Below, in pieces: positions 36,108 to 46,551 of a DNA stretch of 64,000 nucleotides. The stretch is from Neckera pumila (lineage: Eukaryota; Streptophyta; Bryopsida; Hypnales; Neckeraceae). Positions within the stretch are counted from its first letter, which is position 1; every line of letters starts with the position of its first letter. The notes under the pieces are model-generated. The model had not been told where the DNA came from. It saw only the letters and a program-made list of their open reading frames with translations, and searched no databases. A program made the position numbers and the translations under genes. The DNA lies in assembly GCA_963969595.1 (NCBI GenBank), contig OZ018408.1, positions 37,882,108 through 37,946,107 of the forward strand, in the 5' to 3' direction.

Positions 36108-36359
36108 CCCGTGCCGAAATATCTTGCCGTCGCATGCCGAACTGAACTGAAATGTGAAATTCACCATCGCTTGACGGCAAGACCCAGCCCCAGGAACTCA
36201 TGAACCAGACGATGCTGTACGATTCTTTATAACAAGAGCCATCGATGGCGGTGGCGATGGCCATGGAGACGAAGGCGACGAAGGACTGAATGCGATCGAT
36301 GGTGGAGTAACTGATTACAGGATCGGAGCAGCAGGAGCTCATCGCAGCCCTGGAGCTCG

Positions 36360-39300
36360 ATGGAGCCCATGGAGTTCGCGGAGGGGGCCGTGAAGGAGTT
36401 TCTAATCTTCCGCGGCTTTACGTCCACGCTGAACGCTTTCGAGAGCGAGCTTCACTCCGACGTGAGCTGCGGTTTCAAGGTATGTCGCTATCGTTGCTCC
36501 GCTTTTGTCTGAATGTGATGAATTTCTCTATCTTTTTTCGTCCTGTTGCTCGGTTTTACTCTATTGGTGCGCTTCAGGGCGGCATTAGGGTTTCAGGCGG
36601 GATCGGAACCTGCGTGAGGTTGTTTGTACTGTCTACGTTTTGATTCTCGTGGAAGCAAGCTTGGAAGCGCTAAGAAATTCGTTTGTAATTTGTTTTAGTT
36701 GCTTTGTTTGACGAAATGAATTGAAGGTCTAGGTCTCGGATTACGCCGTGGTCTCTGTTTCTGATCGAAAGCCAGTCGTAGGGTGGAAACGTCATCGGTT
36801 TACTGCGAGACATACTAATTTGTTTTGTATCGCGATTTTCTACTAGAGTTCGTTTATTCTAGTAGAGAATTGCGATATGAAACCACTAGTGCGTCTCGCA
36901 GCAATTGAAAAAAACGGTGTAATTCGGATGAAGGTGTGCTAATTATTATACGATTCTTTTGCGCAGGTGGATCGAATTTTGGACCTCGTATTCAAGGTGT
37001 ATGTGCCACGGTTTGAAGCGGACAAGTTAGTGAACCTGTTCGCCTTCCTCAACACATTGTTCTTGTCTTCGGCCGATGTATGGCTCCAGCAAACGGTGAA
37101 GAAGCTGGAGGGGGACGTGAAGCGCTACTACATTGTGTATGCTCTGCAGAAAGAGCGGGCTGACCGCGTCCTTGATTTCTTCGAGCATTATGGGGAGTCT
37201 TTGCTGCGCGCGGGTGGTGATGATTGGCCTGCTTGGTTCTGTAAGTTTCTGAGATTGTTCACGGGGATTCATGTGGTGCTTGGTTTTAGGAGGAATCTGT
37301 TTGGTTGAAATCTGTATTTAATTTCTCACCCGTTGGTTCGGAATTGGTGCAGCTCTCCCCTACATGAAAAATCCCAGCACTAATGCCAGCTTTCAAGTAT
37401 ATTTCTCAACGGAATGGTTGGAAACCTTGCAAGTTTCCCTGAACAACTTCTTGTGTGAAGTCTTTGAAGGAATTAATATCCTTTTTTCTTTCTTCTTGCT
37501 TGTTTGGACTTTCGACCTCTGCTCCGTGATGTACATTTTGGATTTATTAGTCTATCCTCTTTAGATTCACCTTTGATCTGTTATTGAGGACATGTGCTTA
37601 CTGAGCATTAGCAAATGACATTCGTGTGGGCTAATTGAACTTTGATGTTTCGGAACCGACTTAAGATGTGGTAGCATGGATTTATGTTCAACCTGCTATG
37701 GATATCCTTGACTGATGAGTCGATCTACGGCTGCCGTCTCTCCTCAAATTGGGACAAGAAAAAAGCGAAAGTGTGACAACAAAAAAGGAGCTGGAGCTAT
37801 TGCGGAGACAGAACTTAGAATTGCGTGAAAGTCTCAAGGCTAAGGATGACGTGATCTTTAGCATAAGAAAGTACTTCGAAGCCAACCCCGAACTTTTTTC
37901 AGTGATTTTCATGCTTTGGTATAGGCTGGAGGCTGACCTCACCATTCTTTGCTCAGGCAGAGCTTTGGTGACGGTGATAAGGGTTATTATTGATTCTTTT
38001 TTTTTTGTAGAACCTCGCTTCTCAGCAGTTCTCACAGCTCGAAGCTGGCAGCTGATTTCAAGGGGAGCCCCTCTACATCACAAAAATCCAATACGTCAAT
38101 TCAAGGAATGGGTGAGTGACCTGACCAGGTCTCTTTACCCACCTGCCGTGATCCCTACTCCTTCCTTCTCTGCGGATTCTCTTCACTTCTGATGGTCGTC
38201 TCTTGTTTTCTCCGCAACAGATGAGGTAGATTTTGAAGCTGCTGCAATATTGGGTTCCTCTGGAGAGTCGACTGCTGGGGAACTGCCTGAAGGAGGATCT
38301 AGTTCTCCAAAATGGCATTCGGGATTGCACAAGGTTGTTAGAGCCAAGAAGAAATCGATAGCCACTTACTCGAGTCATTCGATGTCTGAAAGAACTGATT
38401 TTGGTCAGTCACAGAAAGCCACTACCTTCACTTCATTATTATCACTACAAGTGCATTTTTGACCGTGAATCATTTGATAGTTCTGTGGCATCTGGTACTT
38501 GCAATCTCTCATTCCTTCAGTAGATAAAACGGGCAGTCTTATTTAGTAGCCAGCAAGTCTATCTAGATAGTCTTGTCTGCTTATGGAGCTGCGATTCTTC
38601 TTTGTTTGATGTATATATTCGAAATTGAACTGTGTTCTGATGGTCTTTTTGTCGCTTAAGCCTAGTAAATGACAGCAGTTTCATTGAATCGTGAGCAGAG
38701 ATAAGTGATGCTGCAAATAACACAAATAGCATTGGGGTTACTGGTGAAGTTGCTGTACAGTATCAGGTGGGTGTTGTGAAATGCCAATTTAGATCTTCTG
38801 CTATTGTATGGTATTTATCTTAAGTTCAATGTACACAGAGAGTCAGCAGTATTTCTTGCTATAGTTTGGAATGGGTATGTGCAGGAAGCTGAAGAGACGT
38901 GCTGAATCCGATCTGTACTCATGTGTGCTCAGGAAACGTTCTCAGGGCACACGAGCCCAATCACCAGGTGCCGCTACTCAGCATCAGGAGCGAACATTGC
39001 AAGTTCATCAGCGGATGGGACAGTGAGGTGAAATGTCTTGCACTTGGTGCTATCTGCTCCTACTACACAGTGCGACTTCAAAGATCTTTTTTCGAATAGC
39101 TCTTCAGATTGTAAGTCTATGACTGTGGTTGGTTTATATCCATCAGCACACCTAGATAAGAAAAAAGACCCCAGTATACTGTCACGTGAAGTTGCCGTTA
39201 AGTTCTAAAGGGAAGTGCGTCATACAGGATATGGGCACCAGATGTCACAGCCGCAACATCTCGAAATGCAACTATAATGACTGGAGCTGAGGTGCTGTCG

Positions 39301-42066
39301 CTTGAGTGGGATCATAGGTCAGATCGATTGGTGAGTGACACTGTAGTTTTTAAGTTTACACTGCAATCATATCTAAGAATTGGTTAAGAATTCGTTTGGG
39401 CTAAGACATACTCGATTTACCGTCAGATCATTACGAAGATTTTCGCTGATTTTCACTGAAGAATGTTCAATATCTGCAGTGCTAGAGCAACTTTCTCTCT
39501 TTAGAAATATGCAACTCGGGCTCACCTTCGTTTGAGTGGCAGTTACTTATTGGCACCGCAGAGCGGAATATTAAGGCTTGGAATGCGGAGGCCAAGCGTG
39601 TTGTGTGTGATCTCACTACTGAAGCTATATTCCCACGGTCTGCTTATACCTACCGAGTCTTCTGACATTTACTATAATTATTGTTATTATTATTACGATT
39701 GTTATTATCCTATATTCGCATCATCATTATGATGATGATGGCGACGATTACTATTTCTCGAAGTTTCTCTTTGATCCTCGTACTTTTGTTGACTCTCGTG
39801 CGACCAAATGCGACCATTTTCAAATTTCGAGATTTTTGAATTGAAATTTAATGGCTGATCTTTGACCTTGATAATTTATAGGATTTTGGACCTGAAATGT
39901 AGCCCAACCGATTCTGTCTTTTGTTGCGCAGCTGCATCGGAGATCAAGTAAGTCAAGAATCTGCCTAACTCTGTACTTACTGCTAGGTTCATTGTGTGTG
40001 CAATCTAACTCATTCCTGTTCATTCTTGCAATGCACACCATTTATTGGCTAGAATATATCGACTGTCACTGTAGTATCATTTTTCTTGGGTGGGATGGTG
40101 CGGCGAGTGTAATTAGTAGGTGTCTTCAGGACGATTTACGACTAGAGCAAAATATTTTGTATAACGAGGTCCCATAGACATGCACCTCATATTGCCGCAA
40201 GTTGAAGATTGCTCAGTATAGTAATGGTTTTTGTTGCAGTACGCCTGGAGAGGGAGTAGATGGGCTTGGATATGGGTCCCTCACTATCTGGAACATGCGT
40301 ACTTGGAAGGCCATGGTGAGATCCTCAGTCTCATCTTATACGACACTCCGTTTGGCGCCAGTTTTACACTTTCAGCTTCGATGTCGTCGTGTTCCAATAT
40401 CCTAGGAGGCTAGATTCGCTTCTGATTTAACGCTCTAACAGCTTTGCGAGTGCTTGCAATGCTTGCGTGTTCTACTGCGAGAAATTAAGTATTTCTTCAA
40501 AATGCCTTCTCACATTTTATTACAGCCTCGGGCACGTCTGAAATGATTTAACTTCCTCATGTGCAGACCTCGCTTACACTTGGGCAAGAACCGCCGGTGA
40601 TGACTTCAGTATGCTTTAACCACAACGGCAAAATATTGGCAGCTGGAGCAACTGATGGCATGATTCGCATTTTTGGTACCTTCTCAGACCATCGGAAATA
40701 CTACGCTGTATATGTAATATAAACTGTTAAGTTGGGCTATTGCTTTCATATTTGTACCTTCCAACTGCTGTCAAGTGCAGGTAATCAGTAGTATGGAAAG
40801 TTTCTTATGTGTGTTAATTTGCGACTGGGAACTCCTGTGCCACCATTCTAGTTCTGTTGATTCTGACTTCGGTCCCTTTGGAACACCTTTCAGATATGAG
40901 AGGCAATCTGCCAATCACAGGATGGCCTGCCCATGATGGTTGTGCTGTTTCCTGTGTTCGATTTGGTCATGACCAGGCCAGTCTTTTCAGCTTAGGTGCA
41001 GACGGCAAGGTATGAGTTTTTTGGACATTTGGGATACTCTAACCTCTTTGAAGCGTTTCTATTTTGAGGATTTAAGTGACGAATCCCTTTGAAGTCATGA
41101 CTGAATGTCTCAGCACATGATGTCTTTTCACCAGATTATTGCTCCAGAATGACTTGGATCGAACTTGTAATAGATACTGTAATACATAGAATTAGAGACG
41201 TCCTAATAAAAGCGTGTCGCAGATCCTGGAATGGAGTTTGCACAACCAAGGTCAAATCCTGAAATCAGCGGATGCAAGCTCGTAAGTCTTCCTTCCTAAC
41301 CCTCCCAGATCTCTACATCCTCGTGTCAATAAGTGATGTGTCTGTAAGAACAGGTTGTCTTTTGCACCAGTGTAGACCAAGGCCATTTCCTTGTCACCCG
41401 ATCCTTATCCAATTCATCTGGTATTGTGTTGGACCAGATATTGCGCCTTGGGTCGTGGAGTCCTGCCCCGACATGAATTCTCCATCGATTCAGGAGGACG
41501 TCACTTACTACTGACTTCGAATTCCAATTCAGCACCTCTTTATCAAGTAAGTATCACATTTCTTATCACATTAGTCGTTTGTCCTCTGTTTAAGACAGCT
41601 TTCTGATGTAACTTGTAATCGTAAGCCACACCAGTAGAGATACGACAGTCTTGTATTACATTATCATTGTATTTTTCTTCACCCCCAACCTCCCTCTTTT
41701 TCCCGTTTTTTTCGAAGTGGTGACATGCGACAGGGAATGTTTGCCAATTATAACTGATTGCATAAGTGGCATCCATTACATTGTTGCATATGCATTTTTG
41801 GCTTCACCATATCCATGGCTTAGTTCCCCAAATTCCAAATATTTGCTTTAGTGGTTGGTTTTCGAAATAATAATCTGATATTCACTAGCCAGACTTTCGT
41901 GTACTAAACGTGAGCTGTGTCTCGGCAACTGCAGTGGGGTTCATCGATGACTGAAACCAGTCTGGAGCACACGGCAGCCGTAACATCAGTAGACTGGCAC
42001 CCTTCTCTGCCCATGTTTCTGACCGGCTCTGCAAACCACTCCGTTCGAATCACTGCAGTTGGGTGA
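36360..42066 (+). CDS. WDR91: WDR91-like endosomal WD40 protein
   Basis: Seventeen coding exons fit with unbroken phase: 36360-36479, 36967-37240, 37353-37475, 37729-37870, 38011-38111, 38221-38403, 38699-38766, 38933-39027, 39228-39330, 39543-39637, 39882-39947, 40240-40315, 40567-40675, 40894-41009, 41223-41281, 41438-41546 and 41935-42066 (1971 nt, 656 residues). The N-terminus (VKEFLIFRGFTSTLNAFE, VDRILDLVFKVY, SLPYMKNPSTNASFQVYFS) matches the WDR91 LisH-like region. A coiled coil (ELELLRRQNLELRESLKAKD), a Ser-rich linker and seven WD40-type repeats follow (SADGTVRIW, LIGTAERNIKAW, GATDGMIRIF). In animals WDR91 acts on endosomes with Rab7 to limit PI3P and drive early-to-late conversion; a similar plant role is inferred. 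Intron 3 is U12-type. The exon 16 acceptor is the least certain. Confidence 0.9.
37476..37728 (+). other. U12-type AT-AC intron in the WDR91 gene
   Basis: The donor is A|ATATCCTTTTTT, the exact minor-spliceosome 5' site. TCCTTGAC at 37705-37712 matches the U12 branch site and the intron ends ATCTAC| 17 nt past the branch A. Joining with these sites keeps the frame (EGI then RLPSLLKLGQ), whereas no GT-AG pair does so without losing conserved residues. Confidence 0.88.
39664..39750 (+). repeat. Trinucleotide-rich tract in WDR91 intron 10
   Basis: ATT/TTA repeats at about 39670-39700 are followed by CATCATCATTATGATGATGATGG, a short imperfect palindrome. It is a simple-sequence polymorphism candidate. 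Confidence 0.7.
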
Positions 42067-43476
42067 TCCATGCTGCCCAAGCAATCGCGGTCAAAGATGT
42101 CATCCTCCTTTCTGTATGTGATTTGAATACGGAAGAGCACCCGCTTGTCTATTTAGTACCCTTTACTAAGTGGCTAGAGGCCTGCTCGAAGGGAAAACAA
42201 GCTAATGTTGAATTTAGAAGTTGGTAGAAGAAAGCTCTACTCACAATTCTTCTCGTAAGGCCAGTTCTAATACTGTACTTCTTGGTCAGATTTGGAAATT
42301 TGTTGATGGGTTGCAAAATCCCCGCTGGCATTCCGAAACTGACCTGGGAGTAAGGTATGTCAAAGGTTCTCTTTATCTATCCAAGCTTAGGCCTTATGCC
42401 ATCATGTTAAGATTTATGTATCTTCTTGATGTATTTAAAGTTTTTTTGATATCGAAGAATTTTATATAAAAGGTTGAAACATGAGTGTATTACTACTCAT
42501 GTGTTGGACACTGGCATGCATATATAATAATAGAATATATACTTATATATTCTATAGATATGTTTATTATAATATTTCAATTCTCCTAGTTAACAATGTT
42601 ACAATGGTATAATATTTCCTACTAATTATCAATACTTGCAATGTTTTTGAAATTAATGCCTAAAGGACAATAACAATAAGCTCTTGTTAGAGCTTTCAAA
42701 AATTTCATGTAGTATCTCCAAAAGTGAAGTTTTAACATTATTTTTTGAGATTTTTTACAACTTTGAAGTTTGTACTACCCACTCAAAATTAGGAAAAATT
42801 CAATTTGTATTGAAGATATGAAGTTATGTTGCTTGAAAAAATTTAAGCAATTTAAGTAGCATATGTTGTAGTTGACCTTGGCCAAATCTATGAAGTCCTT
42901 GAAGTTAGGTGGATTAAAAAAAATTGGGAGAAGGTGGAATAGGATTATAAGCTAATTTGGTTGAAGGTAGGTTAGAGAATATCTAATCCAGTCTACTAGC
43001 CATTCTACATTAGCAAAGGCTAGTATAATTTTAGTAAAACTTAGATTTGTTTTTTAATTCATAAGAGAACATAGGGTTCTATGGTTTCATAGTTGTAATT
43101 GTGAGAAGTTAAAAAATTGAGTCCAAGTTTCATTTTGGAAAAGAGCCTAGTGTATTGGTACACCTTTAGGCATGTGCCTAAATCTTTGGGAAATTATTCG
43201 TATACGTTACAATCATAGAATTCATTTGAAACTTAGCAAATGGGTTTTTAATTCCAAGAAGCATATAGTCAATCATATTCAAAGTTCACAAATATTACCA
43301 TTTCTAGTGCAAAGATAAAAAACAAATGAAAAATTACTAATTTTGTGTACTTGACTGTAAGGGTATGTACTAGAATATTGTAAAAATGTGTAGAAACAAT
43401 TTAAGAAAGATTGATCACATAGATTAGAAGATGATTGTGCTTATAATGAAAATAATTGATTTTTTTGTTTGCACCA
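42067..43476. other. WDR91 3' flank and AT-rich spacer
   Basis: Likely 3' UTR up to about 42480, then AT-rich DNA without recognisable genes. Confidence 0.5.
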
Positions 43477-43512
43477 TGATAAGATATGTTACACGTGTAA
43501 CATATCTTATCA
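43477..43512. repeat. Perfect 36-bp palindrome centred on ACACGTGT
   Basis: The sequence from TGATAAGATATGTTACAC to its exact inverse GTGTAACATATCTTATCA reads identically on both strands with no spacer. The centre contains CACGTG, the plant G-box core. Confidence 0.9.
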
Positions 43513-44513
43513 CATAACTAAATCATCAATAGCTCTAAGATGGTTCATAACTTTCACATATATTTCATAAGAAGATGCTTGATAGTTTTTTGATTTTGAA
43601 TAGAAAAGTACAAGTATATTCTATAAGCCCCCTTTTTTTTTCTATAAAATTTGATTTTTGTTTTGTTTTTCTGAAGTTCAGGATTGAACATTTTGAATTC
43701 ATCATTGTTACTAGTATTACCAAAAATATCACAAAAATTGCCATTTCTAAAACAAAGAGTAAAAGATTAATAAAAAATATTAATTCTGTATATCCAATTG
43801 TAGAATTATGCACTACAATATTTAATTTTTATTGTTGTCTTTTCTAAATTTGGCTTTAGGCTTAAGGCTTATTTGGCTTAATATTTTATTTTTTATTAGC
43901 GATTGGCGCTTGCTTTGCTATGCATTAAATATATTATTTTCATCAATTTTTCATGTGATAGAATGTAGATAAACAAAGTATGTATAATCTTTAAATGAAA
44001 ATGTTGACATCCTCATACAATATTCTTTGAAAAAATTTATATAGTGCAATATAAAGTAATTAAAGAAAATCTTTATATCATAAGTTTTACAAAATAACCT
44101 TTGCAAAGATGAAAACATTGCAATAAGAATAAATTAATCAAGTGAACAATGTAAGTAGAATCTTCACATTTGAATATGTATAGCAACGCTAGCGGTTGGT
44201 GCTTTTTTATTCTTTAATATCACATTTTAAAAATACATGGAATTTATCTATAGTTTTGTTGTCTGAAAAGTTTCTTTGAATTTTTTTTAGAAGTATCCAT
44301 TTGATTTTCAAATATTTCACAAAAAGAATACATAATATATAGTAGAAAGTATCCTATGGCTATTACAAAAGCAATTGAATTTCTATAATATTATTCAAAA
44401 TTGAATTGTGATATTATAGAAGGCGTTGTGATTTTAGTAGTATAATTTTTATGTTTACTTAACCGCTTAATTCTATATAAAATCTACAGTACTAAAATTG
44501 CCCAGGCGATCAT
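43513..44513. other. AT-rich spacer upstream of Sec61 beta
   Basis: No gene was seen. GC rises abruptly at about 44500, at the start of the Sec61 beta upstream region. Confidence 0.5.
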
Positions 44514-44888
44514 ATGCCTAGCCACGGTTACAAGTGCCAGCCGGGACCCTACGACCAACTTCCGTCTTCAAGCTTTCAGACTCTTCGCGTCAGCAGTCAA
44601 TTGGGGTGTGCGTTTAAGAATTCCTGCACCTTCGCAAATCCTCAGGCTCGACAATTTGGTCGCCCTCCGATCTGCACGCGCTTAATTGAATCTGCCGATT
44701 TTTGCAATCAGTCATCTTTCCTCATTGAATTCGCACTCTTTCTTCCGCCCCTCGCCGCGCTTCTTTTGGTGCAATTTCGGGGGATTTCAGGGTCTTCTGC
44801 GCAATCCTGTGTCTCAAACCTGTTTGATTACTGCGATTGGATTTCTCGGACTTCTAGAGTTTCACAGGCGTCCCTTGAAGACTTTTGA
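44514..44888 (+). other. Upstream ORF in the Sec61 beta leader
   Basis: A 124-codon frame with an ATG start ends about 100 bp before the Sec61 beta ATG. It lies in the probable 5' UTR and has no recognisable domain. Its composition is that of a pyrimidine-rich plant leader, so it is probably not a true protein gene. If transcribed, it could affect translation of the main frame. Confidence 0.3.
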
Positions 44889-44988
44889 GATTTGGTTTGA
44901 AGCGTTTTCGTTTCGCCTTTGAGAGTTTCCCTTGTTCGGATTTCGAGTTTTGAGAGTTTCCCTTGCTCGGATTTGAGCGAGTAGTAGC

Positions 44989-45330
44989 ATGGCGAAAGGG
45001 TCCCAGAGCCAAGCGTCGACGACGGCGACGTCGTCAGCTCGCGGGAGTGGCGCAGGTGGCGGGATTCCGAGAGCTCCTTCCGCCGGCGCTCCGCCGAAGG
45101 GCACTGGCGGTGCCGGGCTGCGGAGGAGACGAACCGCGTCGACCGGGAGTGGTAGTGGTAGCGGCGCCACACGCGGGGGTAACAGCAACATGCTGCGCTT
45201 CTACACCGACGACGTGCCTGGATTGAAGATCCCCCCGACGGTCGTGCTCATCATGAGCTTCATGCTCATCGGATTCGTGACCTTGCTTCACGTGGTGGGG
45301 AAGTTTTACGGCGTCCGAGCCAAAGCTTAG
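44989..45330 (+). CDS. SEC61B: Sec61 beta subunit of the ER translocon
   Basis: One exon, 113 residues. A Ser/Ala/Gly-rich low-complexity start ([15 protein letters not shown]) leads to the family signature [20 protein letters not shown] (about 67-86) and a single C-terminal membrane helix ([19 protein letters not shown]). This is a tail-anchored subunit of the Sec61 channel, which moves nascent proteins into the ER. The length is at the upper end of plant homologues because of the long N-terminal linker. Part of the 3' end of the gene is duplicated downstream (45661-45755). Confidence 0.95.
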   Translation: MAKGSQSQASTTATSSARGSGAGGGIPRAPSAGAPPKGTGGAGLRRRRTASTGSGSGSGATRGGNSNMLRFYTDDVPGLKIPPTVVLIMSFMLIGFVTLLHVVGKFYGVRAKA

Positions 45331-45755
45331 GGCACGGTTCAAGTGAGATTTACATATTCTTCTTCCACTCTGAAGTCGGCTTTTTATTAGGGCACGTACA
45401 TAGTTATAGATGGAGGTGGCTGTGGCCTTGTAAACTTTGCAGGATAGATCAACAAGCATAGTGTCCTGGTGCTTGCTGATCTTTGCTACTGTGCATAAGG
45501 AGTATTGGTGTCTAGTTCACCAAATTAGACCAGACTAGGAAGCTCGAAGTCAGATCATTTGATGTGCTCGTTTTGTTGTACATCATTTTGTACATTATTC
45601 AATGTCCTCGTTTTGTTGTACATCATTTAATACATCATTTAATGTCCTCGTTTTGATGTTCTTCACGTGGTGGGGAAGTCTTACAGCGCCCGAGCCTGAG
45701 CTGAGGGAAGCTCTAAGTCAGATCACTTGGCATGCTCGTCTTTTGTACATGATGA
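45286..45755 (+). repeat. Partial duplication of the Sec61 beta 3' end
   Basis: The codons and stop region CTTCACGTGGTGGGGAAGTT at 45286 recur as CTTCACGTGGTGGGGAAGTC at 45661, continuing through TTACAGCGCCCGAGCC. The downstream block GAAGCTCGAAGTCAGATCA (45538) recurs as GAAGCTCTAAGTCAGATCA (45708). Between them, ATGTCCTCGTTTTGTTGTAC is repeated at about 41-bp spacing from 45559. The second copy lacks about 200 bp of the first. Confidence 0.85.
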
Positions 45756-46132
45756 TCGATGCATTCTGAATTTCTACGACTTTGTACCGTTTTGAGTGCA
45801 ATTCTCAGTCCTAGTTGCAAATTATTTCCTCTCGGAATATGTACTTTCTACTTTTTCTTGTTGGAGGTGCTCCTGGAGCTGTTGTTGCGCTCCTAGTGTT
45901 AGGGTGTCGGTGTTTTTTGATCAGTTACCTGTTGGTGTTTTGGGACACCCACAATTTGTACTCGTCACTAAGATGCGCACACCATACTCGCTTCGCTTAG
46001 TGCTAAACATAGTTCCTTATAATTGCTTTCCAGCTGAATATTCGCAGAATAACAAATTTATATGAGGCAACTACAGTCGTTTGCGCCTAGGAGCTTCCCA
46101 GCGATTTTAGGGTTTCCGAACGAAGAATTATA

Positions 46133-46213
46133 CTGCCTCTGTTTCTGAAAAAGACCCGTTTTTTCTTTGTAAAGCACAAAAGGAAAGACGGGTCTTTTCA
46201 GAAACAGAGGGAG
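46133..46213. mobile_element. Stowaway-like mini-MITE, 81 bp
   Basis: An almost perfect hairpin: CTGCCTCTGTTTCTGAAAAA and the inverse CTCCCTCTGTTTCTGAAAAG, both running on to GACCCG, flanked by TA on each side (46131-46132, 46214-46215). A TA target and CTCCCTC-type ends are typical of Stowaway (Tc1/mariner) elements. Confidence 0.8.
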
Positions 46214-46551
46214 TACCTTTTTGTCTTGTGGAGGCTAGTTAGCAAATGATTATTGTCTAAGAATTTAGGGTGGCAATTTTAGGTCATCCATGATTTTAGG
46301 TGCCCATACTCTTTTAAACAGATTAGGTTGAGCAAGAGTTCTGTGGGTATTCCCATTGATTTAGTGGTGATTAACCAAAATTACAACTTGGTGAGCAAAT
46401 CCTCGTTCCTTCAAGGGTCTGCGATTTCTCATTGAGTCTTCCGAACTGTCGAAGCTCTGCCGGATTCTTCTCGACAACTTATTCTCTCGATGCTCGGCCA
46501 ACTCTTTGTACTGTCACCGAGTTACCGTTATTCTTGCCTCTCTTCGTGTCT

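Noticed and set aside
44514..44888. Separate protein gene upstream of Sec61 beta
   Set aside because: It lies in a pyrimidine-rich leader, has no domain and no independent promoter signs; kept only as a possible upstream ORF.
44828..45459. Arg/Pro-rich ORFs on the minus strand
   Set aside because: They are antisense to the GC-rich Sec61 beta exon.
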